64,000 nt of DNA from an archaeon (GTDB taxonomy: Archaea > Thermoproteota > Nitrososphaeria > Nitrososphaerales > Gagatemarchaeaceae), in the NCBI GenBank assembly GCA_021848045.1, contig JAJZNC010000046.1, positions 62,001 through 126,000 on the forward strand, given 5' to 3'. The first letter of the stretch is position 1. The number at the start of each line of letters is the position of its first letter. The notes under the pieces were generated by a model. That model did no database searches, was not told the DNA's origin, and saw nothing but the letters and a program-made list of their open reading frames with translations. Made by a program: the position numbers and the translations under genes. Positions 17,701 to 26,732 of this stretch are shown here, piece after piece.

Positions 17701-19148
17701 CCTCTCACGGCCTCGAGGGCTTCCCCGATCGTGCTCCCGGCGAACCCCGCCGCCCTCGGCTCCATCCCGAGGAGCGACGCTATCGTTGGCGCGACCTGCT
17801 CCGCCCTGGCGCCCTTGACCTCTCTCCCTCCGAGGTCCCTCCCGGGGACGCTCATCATGATCACCCCGTCCATCGAGTGCACCGAGTCGTCTGGCCCCGT
17901 GTCGTTCTCGAAGAGGTAGAGCGAGTCGTGCCCCACCGTCCCGGCAGACCTCCAGTCCAGGTCGTCGAAGTAGACCATGAGGTCGGGCTTGTCTCCCGTG
18001 GCCGTTCCGTAGAGCTTCTGCGGCTCCATCACGGAGTTCCGCATCCTCCTGCCTGTGTGGTCCCTTATCTCCGCTATCCTGTCGGCGAGCTTCCTCTTCT
18101 CCGCCTCGAGCTCAGAAGGCTCGACCACCCCCTTCGCCTCTCTCCCCTTCACGTTGAAGAAGATCCTGGCGTAGTAGCCTCCCCACCCCCACGCCTTGGT
18201 CCTCCCCCAGTCTATCTCCGCCTTGTCGAGCTCGACGGGGGCCTCTGGCCTCTTCACGAAACTGAGATACCCCTCCTGCTCGAGCCACTGGTTGACGCAG
18301 AACCCTCCCTGCATCGCCTTCGACCCGTGGTCGGAGAGCACAAAGGTGACCGTGTCGTCTCCGAGCAGCGGCAGGAGCCTCCCCACCCGCCCGTCGACCA
18401 TGGAGTAATAGTCGAGGTCGATCCCTTCATACTCGTTGCCGCTCACATGCTTGGGATGCCTCGGGTCGAAGAACTTCCAGAAGGCGTGGTGGAGCCGGTC
18501 GAACCCGATCTCGTGCATCATGAAGAAGTCCCACCGCTTGGTCTTGGCAAGATGCTCCGCGACGTCGAACCTCTTCTCGGTCATCTCGAAGAGCTCCTTC
18601 TTGACCTCTGCCCTGTTCTCTGTCCTGAACGTGACGTCGAAGATGTAGTTCCCTCCAGCGGCCTGTATGACCTCGTCCCTCAGGCCGTCGGGGTTGGTAA
18701 ACGGCCGCTCGACCGAAGGGGTGAGGAAGCAGGAGACGGTGGCCGCGTTGGCGACGCGCTTCACCGGGTATCCCGGAGGGACGCCGAGCACCACCGAACC
18801 GCGCCCCGCGTCGGAGAGTGCGTCCCACACAGTCCTTGCTCGGACGTTCGCCGAGGTGACTATGTACCCGTCGTTGTAAGAGAATCCCCTCCTGTGCTTG
18901 AACCCGTAGATCCCGAGCTCCCCCGGGTTCCTCCCGGTCATCATCACCATCCAGGCGGGAACTGTGATGGGCGGGTCGCAGGTCCTGAGCCGACCGTGGA
19001 TGCCCTCGCGGTACATCCTGCCGAGATTCGGGAGCTTCGTGATCAGCTTGTCGAAGAGGATCTCGGGGGGGACAGAGTCGAAGCCGAGCACTGCCACCCT
19101 CCTGGCTAGTCTACCTCCTCTTCCGTCGTCTGTCTCGTCCGATTGCAA
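17697..19148 (-). CDS. Alkaline-phosphatase-superfamily hydrolase (type I phosphodiesterase/nucleotide pyrophosphatase-like)
   Basis: RVAVLGFDSVPPEILFDKL...LPNLGRMYREGIHGRLRTCDPPITVPAWMVMMTGRNPGELGIYGF...VTFVLSDHGSKAM; located between sat and cysC. Confidence 0.9.
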   Translation of the reverse strand: MQSDETDDGRGGRLARRVAVLGFDSVPPEILFDKLITKLPNLGRMYREGIHGRLRTCDPPITVPAWMVMMTGRNPGELGIYGFKHRRGFSYNDGYIVTSANVRARTVWDALSDAGRGSVVLGVPPGYPVKRVANAATVSCFLTPSVERPFTNPDGLRDEVIQAAGGNYIFDVTFRTENRAEVKKELFEMTEKRFDVAEHLAKTKRWDFFMMHEIGFDRLHHAFWKFFDPRHPKHVSGNEYEGIDLDYYSMVDGRVGRLLPLLGDDTVTFVLSDHGSKAMQGGFCVNQWLEQEGYLSFVKRPEAPVELDKAEIDWGRTKAWGWGGYYARIFFNVKGREAKGVVEPSELEAEKRKLADRIAEIRDHTGRRMRNSVMEPQKLYGTATGDKPDLMVYFDDLDWRSAGTVGHDSLYLFENDTGPDDSVHSMDGVIMMSVPGRDLGGREVKGARAEQVAPTIASLLGMEPRAAGFAGSTIGEALEAVRG

Positions 19149-19248
19149 GCTTCTTCTCCCGGGCTCTCTTTTCGATATTTAATGGTTAGTCATTCATTAT
19201 TAGTGGCGACGTAAAATTAATGACTCTCAATCATCTTCTAGCCTCGCC

Positions 19249-20403
19249 TCACTCGACGAAGGGCTGCTTGAACCTCAGGATGGCCTGCGCGACCTCTGGC
19301 CTCATGAACTCCTTCGGGGGCGTCTCGCCCTCGGAGAACATCTTGCGAAGCTTCGTTCCGCTGAAGTTGAGCCTGTCCTCCTCCTTGTGGGGGCAGGTCT
19401 TCTCGCTGGCGATCCCGGCGCACCTCCTGCAGTAGTAGAACTCTCTGAAGAAGAGAGGGGATATCCCGAGGTCCGGGAACTCCTTGAATATCTCCTGGGC
19501 GGCGTACGGCCCGTAGAAGCTCCCCACTCCGGCGTGGTCGCGCCCTATGATTATGTGGGTGCACCCGAAGTTCTTCCGCATTATCGCGTGCATGACTGCC
19601 TCCTTCGGGCCCGCGTACTGCATCTCGTAGTGGAGGACGCTGAGCACCACCGATGCTCTTGGGTAGTAGTTCGCAAGGATCTCCTTGTAGCCGGCGAGAA
19701 TCACCTGGTCCTTGAAGTCGCCGGCCTTCTTCTTCCCTAGGACCGGGTTGATGAATAGGCCGTCGACCAGGGCGAGGGCGCTCTTCTGCAGGTACTCGTG
19801 GTTGATGTGGGGGGCGTTCCGAGTCTGGAACGCGACCACCGTGTCCCACCCCTTCTCAGAGAAGAGCACCCGCGTCTCCTGGGGTGTCAGCGTATGGTCT
19901 GCATACTCGCCGTAGTCGGGGCGGACGACCGTCTTGAGCCGCCCGCATACCGCCCGGCTGCTCCCGTCGAGCGCCCTCGCCGCCCCCGGGTGCGCCCTGT
20001 CCTCCGTCCCGAACACCTTGTTGGCGTACTCCTGCCTCGAGATCCCGAAGCTCCCTTCGCAATGCATCAGCGCGACCGGGCGCGAGCCCTCGTCGACGAG
20101 GAGGATCTCCTCCCCGCCCGAGAAGGTGCGGTCTTCTGGGACCGGGAGGAGGACGGGGATCGTCCAGGGGACGTCGCTCTCCAGGCGCATGTGCTCGAGG
20201 ACGTTGAGATAGTCTCCTTCTGACATGAAGCCCTCTAGAGGGCTGAACACGCCGTTCGCGATGTTGGCCACCGTCGTCGCCGTCTCTTTGGTGACCATGA
20301 GCCTCTGGCTCTCTCCGAACCCCGCGAGGGCCGGAGAGTCAGGGGTCGTCTGGGGCACCTGGACAAGCCTCCCGCCGTGGGGCGCGCTCGCCATCGCGTC
20401 CAC
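19249..20403 (-). CDS. sat: Sulfate adenylyltransferase (ATP sulfurylase)
   Basis: GVFSPLEGFMSEGDYLNVL...VVAFQTRNAPHINHEYLQKSAL...MQYAGPKEAVMHAIMRKNFGCTHIIIGRDHAGVGSFYGPYAAQEIF; GTG start abutting the RHH stop. Confidence 0.97.
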   Translation of the reverse strand: MDAMASAPHGGRLVQVPQTTPDSPALAGFGESQRLMVTKETATTVANIANGVFSPLEGFMSEGDYLNVLEHMRLESDVPWTIPVLLPVPEDRTFSGGEEILLVDEGSRPVALMHCEGSFGISRQEYANKVFGTEDRAHPGAARALDGSSRAVCGRLKTVVRPDYGEYADHTLTPQETRVLFSEKGWDTVVAFQTRNAPHINHEYLQKSALALVDGLFINPVLGKKKAGDFKDQVILAGYKEILANYYPRASVVLSVLHYEMQYAGPKEAVMHAIMRKNFGCTHIIIGRDHAGVGSFYGPYAAQEIFKEFPDLGISPLFFREFYYCRRCAGIASEKTCPHKEEDRLNFSGTKLRKMFSEGETPPKEFMRPEVAQAILRFKQPFVE

Positions 20404-20622
20404 CTACAGGTATCCCAGCGCCTGGAGGCGCTTCTTTATCTCCTCGAGGTCGGTGCTCGTGAACGGCTCTGGGACCTCCTTGAGCTCGTGCATCGCGACG
20501 ACCTCTCGCAGGACGTAGGTGACATAGTCAGAGACCGATTTGAACCCGGTCTTCTTGGAGATGATGGTCTCCAGCCTCTTGTGGAGCGTCAGAGGTATCG
20601 AGACGGAAGTGTACTTTGTCAC
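20404..20622 (-). CDS. Ribbon-helix-helix type regulator with C-terminal EEIKKRLQALGYL tail
   Basis: 72 aa: MTKYTSVSIPLTLHKRLETIISKKTGFKSVSDYVTYVLREVVAM...; RHH-like beta strand and two helices; first gene of the sat operon. Confidence 0.75.
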   Translation of the reverse strand: MTKYTSVSIPLTLHKRLETIISKKTGFKSVSDYVTYVLREVVAMHELKEVPEPFTSTDLEEIKKRLQALGYL

Positions 20623-20640
20623 GAAGCTCGCCGCCGAGTG

Positions 20641-20656
20641 TAATTACATGTAATTA
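20641..20656. promoter_or_regulatory. Putative operator site 1: TAATTACATGTAATTA (perfect 16-bp palindrome)
   Basis: Read directly; 18 bp upstream of the RHH start codon. Confidence 0.75.
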
Positions 20657-20696
20657 TGTTTTTGGGGTCGCCGGAAGCCGGCGGAGGTCCGGGCTG

Positions 20697-20712
20697 TAAT
20701 TATATATAATCA
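20697..20712. promoter_or_regulatory. Putative operator site 2: TAATTATATATAATCA
   Basis: 13/16 identity to site 1, palindromic except one base pair. Confidence 0.65.
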
Positions 20713-20717
20713 AGGCT

Positions 20718-20733
20718 TAATTACATATAATTA
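20718..20733. promoter_or_regulatory. Putative operator site 3: TAATTACATATAATTA
   Basis: 15/16 identity to site 1; starts 21 bp after site 2. Confidence 0.7.
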
Positions 20734-20746
20734 CCAAAGCCAGTTC

Positions 20747-21712
20747 GTGGCGGCGCTAGACCTCTCCTTCGGCGTCATCGCGTTCTTCGCTGTGCTGTCG
20801 CTCGCCGCCTCAATCGTGAACGGCGGACTGGGCTACGGCTACTCTTCTCTCTCCACCCCCCTCGCCCTCCTGGTCTTCGCCAACCGGATAGTCAACCCGG
20901 CGTACGTGCTGCTCGAGGCCGGGATCAACACGCTGATGCTCTTCCGCTCGGGCGGGTCCAACGTTCGGGCGACATACCGAAGGGCGCTCCCCGTGGTGCT
21001 CTCGCTCGTCCCTGGGGTGGTCTTGGGCAGCGTGGTCGTCTCAGAGGTGGCGCCCGAGTGGGTGAGGTTCGGGGTCTACGCGACGATACTCCCGCTGATC
21101 CTCCTCCAGGCGGCCGGCTTCAGGAGGCCGCTCAAAGGGGAGACGTCGGCCGCGGTGCCAGTGGGCGTCGGGGTCGGACTGATGTACTCGATCACGACGA
21201 TCTCGGGCCCTCCCATCGCCCTGTTCTGGAACAACCAGGGGCTGAAGCCTCGCGAGTTCAAGGCCGCCGTGGCGCAGGTGAGGATAGCCGAGTCGTACCT
21301 CGCCTGTCTCTCGTACTACCTCCTCGGGCTCTTCGGCGCGCAGAGCCTCTCCCTCTTCAAGGTGATAGCGCCGCCCGTCCTGGTGGGGGTGCCGGTCGGC
21401 ATGTTCGTGGCGACGATGGTCGCAGCCGAGACCTTCAGGAGGGTCTGCATGGCATTCGACGCGGGGATCGTCGGCTACGGCCTCTCGGTGGTCCTTCCCA
21501 CCCTCCTCGGGGTGGGAGCGGCCGTGGCGCAGTCGCTCTTCGTAGCCGTCCTGGCGGTCGACGCGGGGCTCCTCTACAGGTACCTCAAGGAGAGGCCTAT
21601 GGTCGCGGCGGGGGCCACGGGTGCGCTCGACCCGGGCGGAGGGCTGGCCGGCGGCTCGACGCCCGATGCGGGGGAGGGCGACCCCCACCCAGGTCCAGAG
21701 ACATATAGCTAG
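20747..21712 (+). CDS. TauE/SafE-family sulfite/organosulfonate exporter-like permease
   Basis: Multi-TM; SLAASIVNGGLGYGYSSLSTPLALLV...ISGPPIALFWNNQGLKPREFKA...GVPVGMFV; divergent from the sat operon. Confidence 0.85.
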   Translation: MAALDLSFGVIAFFAVLSLAASIVNGGLGYGYSSLSTPLALLVFANRIVNPAYVLLEAGINTLMLFRSGGSNVRATYRRALPVVLSLVPGVVLGSVVVSEVAPEWVRFGVYATILPLILLQAAGFRRPLKGETSAAVPVGVGVGLMYSITTISGPPIALFWNNQGLKPREFKAAVAQVRIAESYLACLSYYLLGLFGAQSLSLFKVIAPPVLVGVPVGMFVATMVAAETFRRVCMAFDAGIVGYGLSVVLPTLLGVGAAVAQSLFVAVLAVDAGLLYRYLKERPMVAAGATGALDPGGGLAGGSTPDAGEGDPHPGPETYS

Positions 21713-21730
21713 AGATGCCACACCCCGTGC

Positions 21731-23194
21731 GTGGGCCTAGCCCTGTCCCTGAGCTCGTGGACTAAGACGGCCGAATCGCTCGAGGCCTCGAAGAACCTGC
21801 TCTACTTCCGGCAGCTCGTCGGGCTCAAGATCGACAAGAGGCGGCTCGCCTCGATCGAGGCTCGGTCGAGCGCCCACTACATGTCCTATCTCAGGGGCCC
21901 TGCCCGCGCGGAGGGCGCGCCGCGCGGGCTCTACCTGATGTCCGTAGCCGCCGTGGGGGCGGCCGGGACATACAGACAGCTCCTGAGGCTCTACGAGGCG
22001 AGGTCGAGCAAGATCGTCTCGCGAGAGTCCAGATACGGCGGCGCCCCAGTGACCTGGGGGTCTTGGAGGCAGTTCTCGGCGAACACCGATGACTCGGCTG
22101 CACGCAAGCGGGTCTTCGACGACTTCCTCGGCAGGTCAGGGATCCTCTCGCCCCTGATCAAGGGCAGGTTCGAAGCGTACAGGGCCAAGCTCGCCGAGTT
22201 CGGCACCGACCCGCTCTCGGCCTACCTGGAGCTCGAGGGGCTCTCCTACGAGAGGCTGGACGCGCTAGTCCGGCGCCTGGGCGAGCTCGCGAAGGGTCCG
22301 TTCACGGAGGCCCTCGCTCGCTACTCCCACGAGGTCGTGGGCAGGACGGCGGAGTACTTCGACGACTTTTACTTCTTCAGGAGCCGGGTCTTCAAGCGGT
22401 ACTCGAAGGCGGCCCCGACACGGGAGAAGCCCATCGAGAAGGTGGTCCGGACCATGAGGCGGATGGGGCTCGACGCGTCAAAGGTGCCCGTCGACGACAC
22501 AGACCGGAAGGGCAAGAGCGCGTCGGCGTTCTGCTCCGGGATAAGGATACCGTCAGACGTCCGCATCTCCTACAGGAGGGCCAACCCGTTCGAGGACTTC
22601 GCCCCGGTCTTCCACGAGTTCGGGCACGCCATCCACTTCTCGTCGATCGACCCCGGCGCCAGCTTCTTCGACAGGTACGGCGTGGCCAACGGGGTGGCTG
22701 AGGTCTTCTCGATCTTCTTCGAGGGCCTGGTCCACGAGAAGGGGTTCCTCACGGCGGAGCTCGGGATCCCGGAGCCCGCGGCCGAGGACATCGTCGACAG
22801 GTTCCGCTTCAGCAGCCTCTACTTCGCGGCGTTCTACGCCGCCAACTCGACGCTGAAGCTCGGCTACTGGCACGACTCGCCGCCCTTCGAGAGCCTGGAC
22901 GGCCTCTACTCGGACCTCACCGAGAGGTACCTGGGCATAAGGTATCCTGGGGCATACTGGAAGCTCCACCACGTGATGCCCGACTACTTCCTCTACTCTC
23001 CCTCCTATCTCGTAGCGGCGGTCAGGGCCTTGGAGCTCAGGAACGACCTGATCGGGCGGTTCGGCGAGCGCTACTGGCGGGAGCGGGGAGCCGGCGCGCG
23101 CCTCCTCGAGCTGATGCGCCCCGGACAGTCGGTAGACCTGGGCTTCTCGAAGCTCGACGAGTCGGCGTACGTGAGGAGCCTCTCCGCTGCCTGA
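21731..23194 (+). CDS. M3-family oligoendopeptidase-like metallopeptidase
   Basis: FHEFGHAIHFSSID (HExxH variant HEFGH), NGVAEVFSIFFEG, AFYAANSTLKLGYW. Confidence 0.88.
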   Translation: MGLALSLSSWTKTAESLEASKNLLYFRQLVGLKIDKRRLASIEARSSAHYMSYLRGPARAEGAPRGLYLMSVAAVGAAGTYRQLLRLYEARSSKIVSRESRYGGAPVTWGSWRQFSANTDDSAARKRVFDDFLGRSGILSPLIKGRFEAYRAKLAEFGTDPLSAYLELEGLSYERLDALVRRLGELAKGPFTEALARYSHEVVGRTAEYFDDFYFFRSRVFKRYSKAAPTREKPIEKVVRTMRRMGLDASKVPVDDTDRKGKSASAFCSGIRIPSDVRISYRRANPFEDFAPVFHEFGHAIHFSSIDPGASFFDRYGVANGVAEVFSIFFEGLVHEKGFLTAELGIPEPAAEDIVDRFRFSSLYFAAFYAANSTLKLGYWHDSPPFESLDGLYSDLTERYLGIRYPGAYWKLHHVMPDYFLYSPSYLVAAVRALELRNDLIGRFGERYWRERGAGARLLELMRPGQSVDLGFSKLDESAYVRSLSAA

Positions 23195-23199
23195 CGCGC

Positions 23200-23946
23200 T
23201 CAGAGCAGGAGCTTCTTCGCGTTCCCGTACAGGACGAGCTCCCTCTGCCCCTCCGTGAGCCCCGCGGCCTCAACCTTCCCGAGCTCCACGGCGTAGGCGT
23301 GGAACGGATAGTCGGAGCCGAAGACGACGCGCCCCTCGCCCACCCTCTCGACCGCTTCCTTGATCTTCGAGTGCATCGAGACCCCGGAGGTCTCGAGGAC
23401 TATGTTGTCGTGCTTCCTCGCCGTGTTGATCGCCGCCTGGATGTAGACGCCGTGGGCGTGCCCCATGTGGAGCATCACGAGCAGTACGTCCGGGTAGAGC
23501 TCGGCCAGCTCCCCTATGCTCCACGGGAGCGAGAACGGAGGGTGGCCGGAGTGTATCGCGACGGGTATCTGCTCCTTCCGGGCGAACTCTACTATGGGGA
23601 TCACCTCCTCGTCGGTCGGGAGGAATGCGTGAACGAGCGGGTGTAGCTTTATCCCTCTGAACCCCCATTCCCGCACCGCCCTCTTCACCAGCGGGAGGGC
23701 ACCTGCGTCGTGCGGGTTCGGCCACACGTACCCGGTGAACCTGTCGGGTCTCCCCAAGACCGCAGCCCTCGCGAGCGCGTTGTCGGGCGAGAAGACCACC
23801 GCCCTCTCGACGCCCGCCGCGTCCATCTCGCGCAGAAGCTCCTCGGACGTGGCGGCGACCCCCGCCCAGCTCCCGAAGCGGCCGACGTGGGCGTGCGCGT
23901 CTATCACCCTCGCCTTCACCGGTGCCTTGGCCTTCACCCTGGTCAC
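23200..23946 (-). CDS. Metal-dependent amidohydrolase (TIM-barrel, amidohydrolase_2)
   Basis: VIDAHAHVGRFGSW...GIKLHPLVHAFLPTDE...IHSGHPPFS...HMGHAHG...VFGSDYPFHAY; GTG start overlaps the permease TGA. Confidence 0.88.
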   Translation of the reverse strand: MTRVKAKAPVKARVIDAHAHVGRFGSWAGVAATSEELLREMDAAGVERAVVFSPDNALARAAVLGRPDRFTGYVWPNPHDAGALPLVKRAVREWGFRGIKLHPLVHAFLPTDEEVIPIVEFARKEQIPVAIHSGHPPFSLPWSIGELAELYPDVLLVMLHMGHAHGVYIQAAINTARKHDNIVLETSGVSMHSKIKEAVERVGEGRVVFGSDYPFHAYAVELGKVEAAGLTEGQRELVLYGNAKKLLL

Positions 23947-25559
23947 TCCGGAGGCAGCTGCGAGTGGGAGAGCCGGAGGTCGACCCCCCTTGACCTGTGG
24001 TACCAATAGGACGCCGCGTAGATCCCGACGGGAACCAGGACGACCGCCGCCACCACGGCCTGCGCCGACTGCTGGAATGGCCCGACCGCGGGGTTGGTGA
24101 CGCTGTTGTATCCAAGGTACGCGAAGAGGGCCGCCCCTACGAGCCCGAGAACCGTTATCGGCGGGACGCCCCTCCGCCTCCTCCCGGTGGAGGCTTCGTA
24201 GACGTCGCGCCGGACGAAGGGCAGCACCATGGCGCTCAGGGCGGCCAGGAACCAGACTACGCTGTAGAAGAATATAGCGTTCACCTGCGCTGAAATGAAC
24301 GAAGTGAAGTAAAGGAGGTACATCGGCACGACCGCCAGAGCCGCCGCGAGGACTATCGCGTTTACCGGTGTGTGGAACCTGTCGCTAACCTTCGAGAGCC
24401 ACTGCGGCATCACCCTGTCGAACGACCAGGCGAGGAAGAGCCTGCTGATGAACACGAGGCTGAGCCACGACCACCCGATGTTGCCCACGAAGAGCCCTAC
24501 GACGACGAGCCAGAGGACGACCCTGCTGGGGTCCAGCACCGTGGCGAAGGCTGTCGGGACGGTGGAGAGGGGCCCGGAGGCGCCTCCGTTCTGGACCGCC
24601 CACGCCTCGACGAACTGGAGCCCCACTACGTGGTCCAGCATGTACGTCAGCCCGAACCAGATGGCGATGGAGGCCGCCTCTGCCAGCACCAGTCCGTAGA
24701 GGAGCGACCTCCTCGGCCTGCGTATCTCCCCGCCGACGAACTGCATGACCGGGTAGGGCCCGATGCTCACGAAGAGGAGGGGCACCACCGCCCCGAGGCT
24801 GGCCAGGCTCTCCGTCGGGGAGTACCCCAAGGCCGAGGCGTCGGAGAAGACCTTCGGGACCCCTCCCGCGAAGTACGACCCGTACGCGCTCACGAAGCTG
24901 GCGTGGCTGCTGGTGAGGAAGATGCCCATGACGACCAGCATCGCGAAGACCCCGTACCCGAAGAACGAGTACACTACGAGCCTGAACGCCCTCCCTCCCA
25001 CCACCACCAGGGCCGCCCCTATTGCCAGGATCGCAACGCCGGCCGCCATGAGCGACGCTGGCGAGCCCGAGACCCCGGGGGTGATCGAGCTGCCGATCGC
25101 CTGGACGCCCTTGTCGCCCAGCACCTGCCCTGCGAACGAGAGCTGGGTCCCGACCTCGGAGAACGCCCAGTACGACCCAGACCCGGCGGAGATGAGGATG
25201 GCCACGAAGAAGAGGAAGCTCGACACGAAGCCCAACGGAGTCGAGAGGACCCTGGAGATGAAGACGTAGTCGCCCCCCGAGCGGGGCATCACGCTGGTGA
25301 GCTGCCAGTAGAGGAGGACGACCACCACGGCTATGACCGCCCAGACCGCAAGGCTCGCGTAGTAGTTCACGTTCTGGTAGTAGTCCGGGGTGACCCAGAA
25401 GATCCCCGCCCAGCTAGTGAGCCAAGGGAAGAAGATGATGCTCCATGTGAAGACGTCGACGGCCGAGAACTGCCTCACGAGGCCTGTCGCCTGTCTCACG
25501 AAGTACGTCCCCGCGGTCGCGGCCCCGCCGCGACCCTCCTCTCCCTCTTGTGCGGTCAC
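23943..25559 (-). CDS. APC-superfamily amino acid/polyamine permease
   Basis: ~12 hydrophobic segments; SVMPRSGGDYVFISRVLSTPLGFVSSF, PYPVMQFVGGEIRRPRRSLLYGL. Confidence 0.9.
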   Translation of the reverse strand: MTAQEGEEGRGGAATAGTYFVRQATGLVRQFSAVDVFTWSIIFFPWLTSWAGIFWVTPDYYQNVNYYASLAVWAVIAVVVVLLYWQLTSVMPRSGGDYVFISRVLSTPLGFVSSFLFFVAILISAGSGSYWAFSEVGTQLSFAGQVLGDKGVQAIGSSITPGVSGSPASLMAAGVAILAIGAALVVVGGRAFRLVVYSFFGYGVFAMLVVMGIFLTSSHASFVSAYGSYFAGGVPKVFSDASALGYSPTESLASLGAVVPLLFVSIGPYPVMQFVGGEIRRPRRSLLYGLVLAEAASIAIWFGLTYMLDHVVGLQFVEAWAVQNGGASGPLSTVPTAFATVLDPSRVVLWLVVVGLFVGNIGWSWLSLVFISRLFLAWSFDRVMPQWLSKVSDRFHTPVNAIVLAAALAVVPMYLLYFTSFISAQVNAIFFYSVVWFLAALSAMVLPFVRRDVYEASTGRRRRGVPPITVLGLVGAALFAYLGYNSVTNPAVGPFQQSAQAVVAAVVLVPVGIYAASYWYHRSRGVDLRLSHSQLPPE

Positions 25560-25661
25560 TCAGGCTTGCCTGACACCGCGTCCGCCTGCTCACTATTAGA
25601 TTGTTGCTCGCCTGACACAAGGGAAACCTTTTTTCGCCGAGGGCTGGCCGCTGCCAGGGCA

Positions 25662-26009
25662 ATGAAGAACCCGCTCTCGAGGGAGAGGACGAAGAGGGTC
25701 ACGCCTGCGTCAGGGCTGGAGAGCGTCCCGGCGGGAGCCCAGATGATCCCGATGACCGTCAAGGCAGGCTACGAGCCCAACCCTGTCCACATCTATCACC
25801 CGACCCCGTACAGCGCGATCACCGTCCTCAGAGACAAGAAGCAGCCCCACGACCTGCTGGTTTGTGGATGGTACGTCGACACCTACAGGGAGCGAGGGGA
25901 GGTGAAGGGCCTGATCTACAAGACGGTCTCCTCCGAAGAGGACCGGCAGCACGTGGTCGCCGAGCTCAAGAAGCTCGACAAGGACGCCAACGCAAGATTC
26001 GGCCTGTGA
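25662..26009 (+). CDS. Conserved hypothetical protein
   Basis: Internal ATG in the 24372 ORF: MKNPLSRERTKRVTPASGLESVPAGAQMIPMTVKAGYEPNPVHIYHPTPYSAITVLRDKK; promoter-like AT tract upstream. Confidence 0.65.
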   Translation: MKNPLSRERTKRVTPASGLESVPAGAQMIPMTVKAGYEPNPVHIYHPTPYSAITVLRDKKQPHDLLVCGWYVDTYRERGEVKGLIYKTVSSEEDRQHVVAELKKLDKDANARFGL

Positions 26010-26026
26010 CCGCCCAGCCGGGGGCG

Positions 26027-26560
26027 CTACGCGCAGGTCGTCCATACGGCGTTGTCGGTCAGCTCGAGCACGATGCTCACCGTGTCGTTCTGCCCTCCGG
26101 TGTTCGTCACAGTGATCGAGTAGCCGCTGTTGGGGGCAAGGACGATCCCCGAGGGAGTGGCCAACGTCGTCCCGTTCTCCGCGTATGCCACGGCCCCTCC
26201 GGAGGGCAGGCTCCCTACCTGCGTCCCGGAGACCGTGACCTGGGACGGGTATTCCGCGCTCACGGTCGCGCTCAGGGTCATCCCGTTGGGGTCGTCGACG
26301 GCGATCAAGTAGCTGCCCGAGCTTCCCGACGTGAGGCACCCCGTGTAGCTCTCGTAGGCGCTGGTCCAAGCCCGAGACGTGTGGACGGAGAACTCGCAGC
26401 CGACCATCGATGTGCTGGTGCTGGTCGCGGTGCTCGGCGGGTCGGAGGCGGCGGGCTGCTCGTTCAGCACCGTCCCCAGCCCCGCGACCATCAGCACCAT
26501 CACTGCGACGGTCGTGACGGCAGCCGCCTTCCCCACCGCGCGCCTCTTCGAGCCGGTCAC
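26027..26560 (-). CDS. Secreted/membrane-anchored protein of unknown function
   Basis: N-terminal basic segment plus TM helix, Thr/Ser-rich extracellular domain. Confidence 0.7.
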   Translation of the reverse strand: MTGSKRRAVGKAAAVTTVAVMVLMVAGLGTVLNEQPAASDPPSTATSTSTSMVGCEFSVHTSRAWTSAYESYTGCLTSGSSGSYLIAVDDPNGMTLSATVSAEYPSQVTVSGTQVGSLPSGGAVAYAENGTTLATPSGIVLAPNSGYSITVTNTGGQNDTVSIVLELTDNAVWTTCA

Positions 26561-26732
26561 CGCTGCCCGGCCGATGGCGACGTCTTATGTGCCTTGCGAG
26601 CCGCCGAGGCGGGCGTCGGACCCCGCCCTGAAGGTCGGGGCGGCCCGCCTCGATAGGCCTCCGGCGGTCGAAACCAGTGCTTCGCTCCAAAGGCATAAAT
26701 GGGGGCTACATCGCGTCGACTTTCGAACCGAC

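Noticed and set aside
17685-19109. 474-aa plus-strand ORF opposite the AP-superfamily gene
   Set aside because: Composition typical of an antisense frame; opposite strand has conserved catalytic motifs
24372-25661. Long plus-strand ORF (545 aa) opposite the APC permease
   Set aside because: Only its last ~115 codons (from 25662) look genuine; the rest is charged low-complexity antisense sequence
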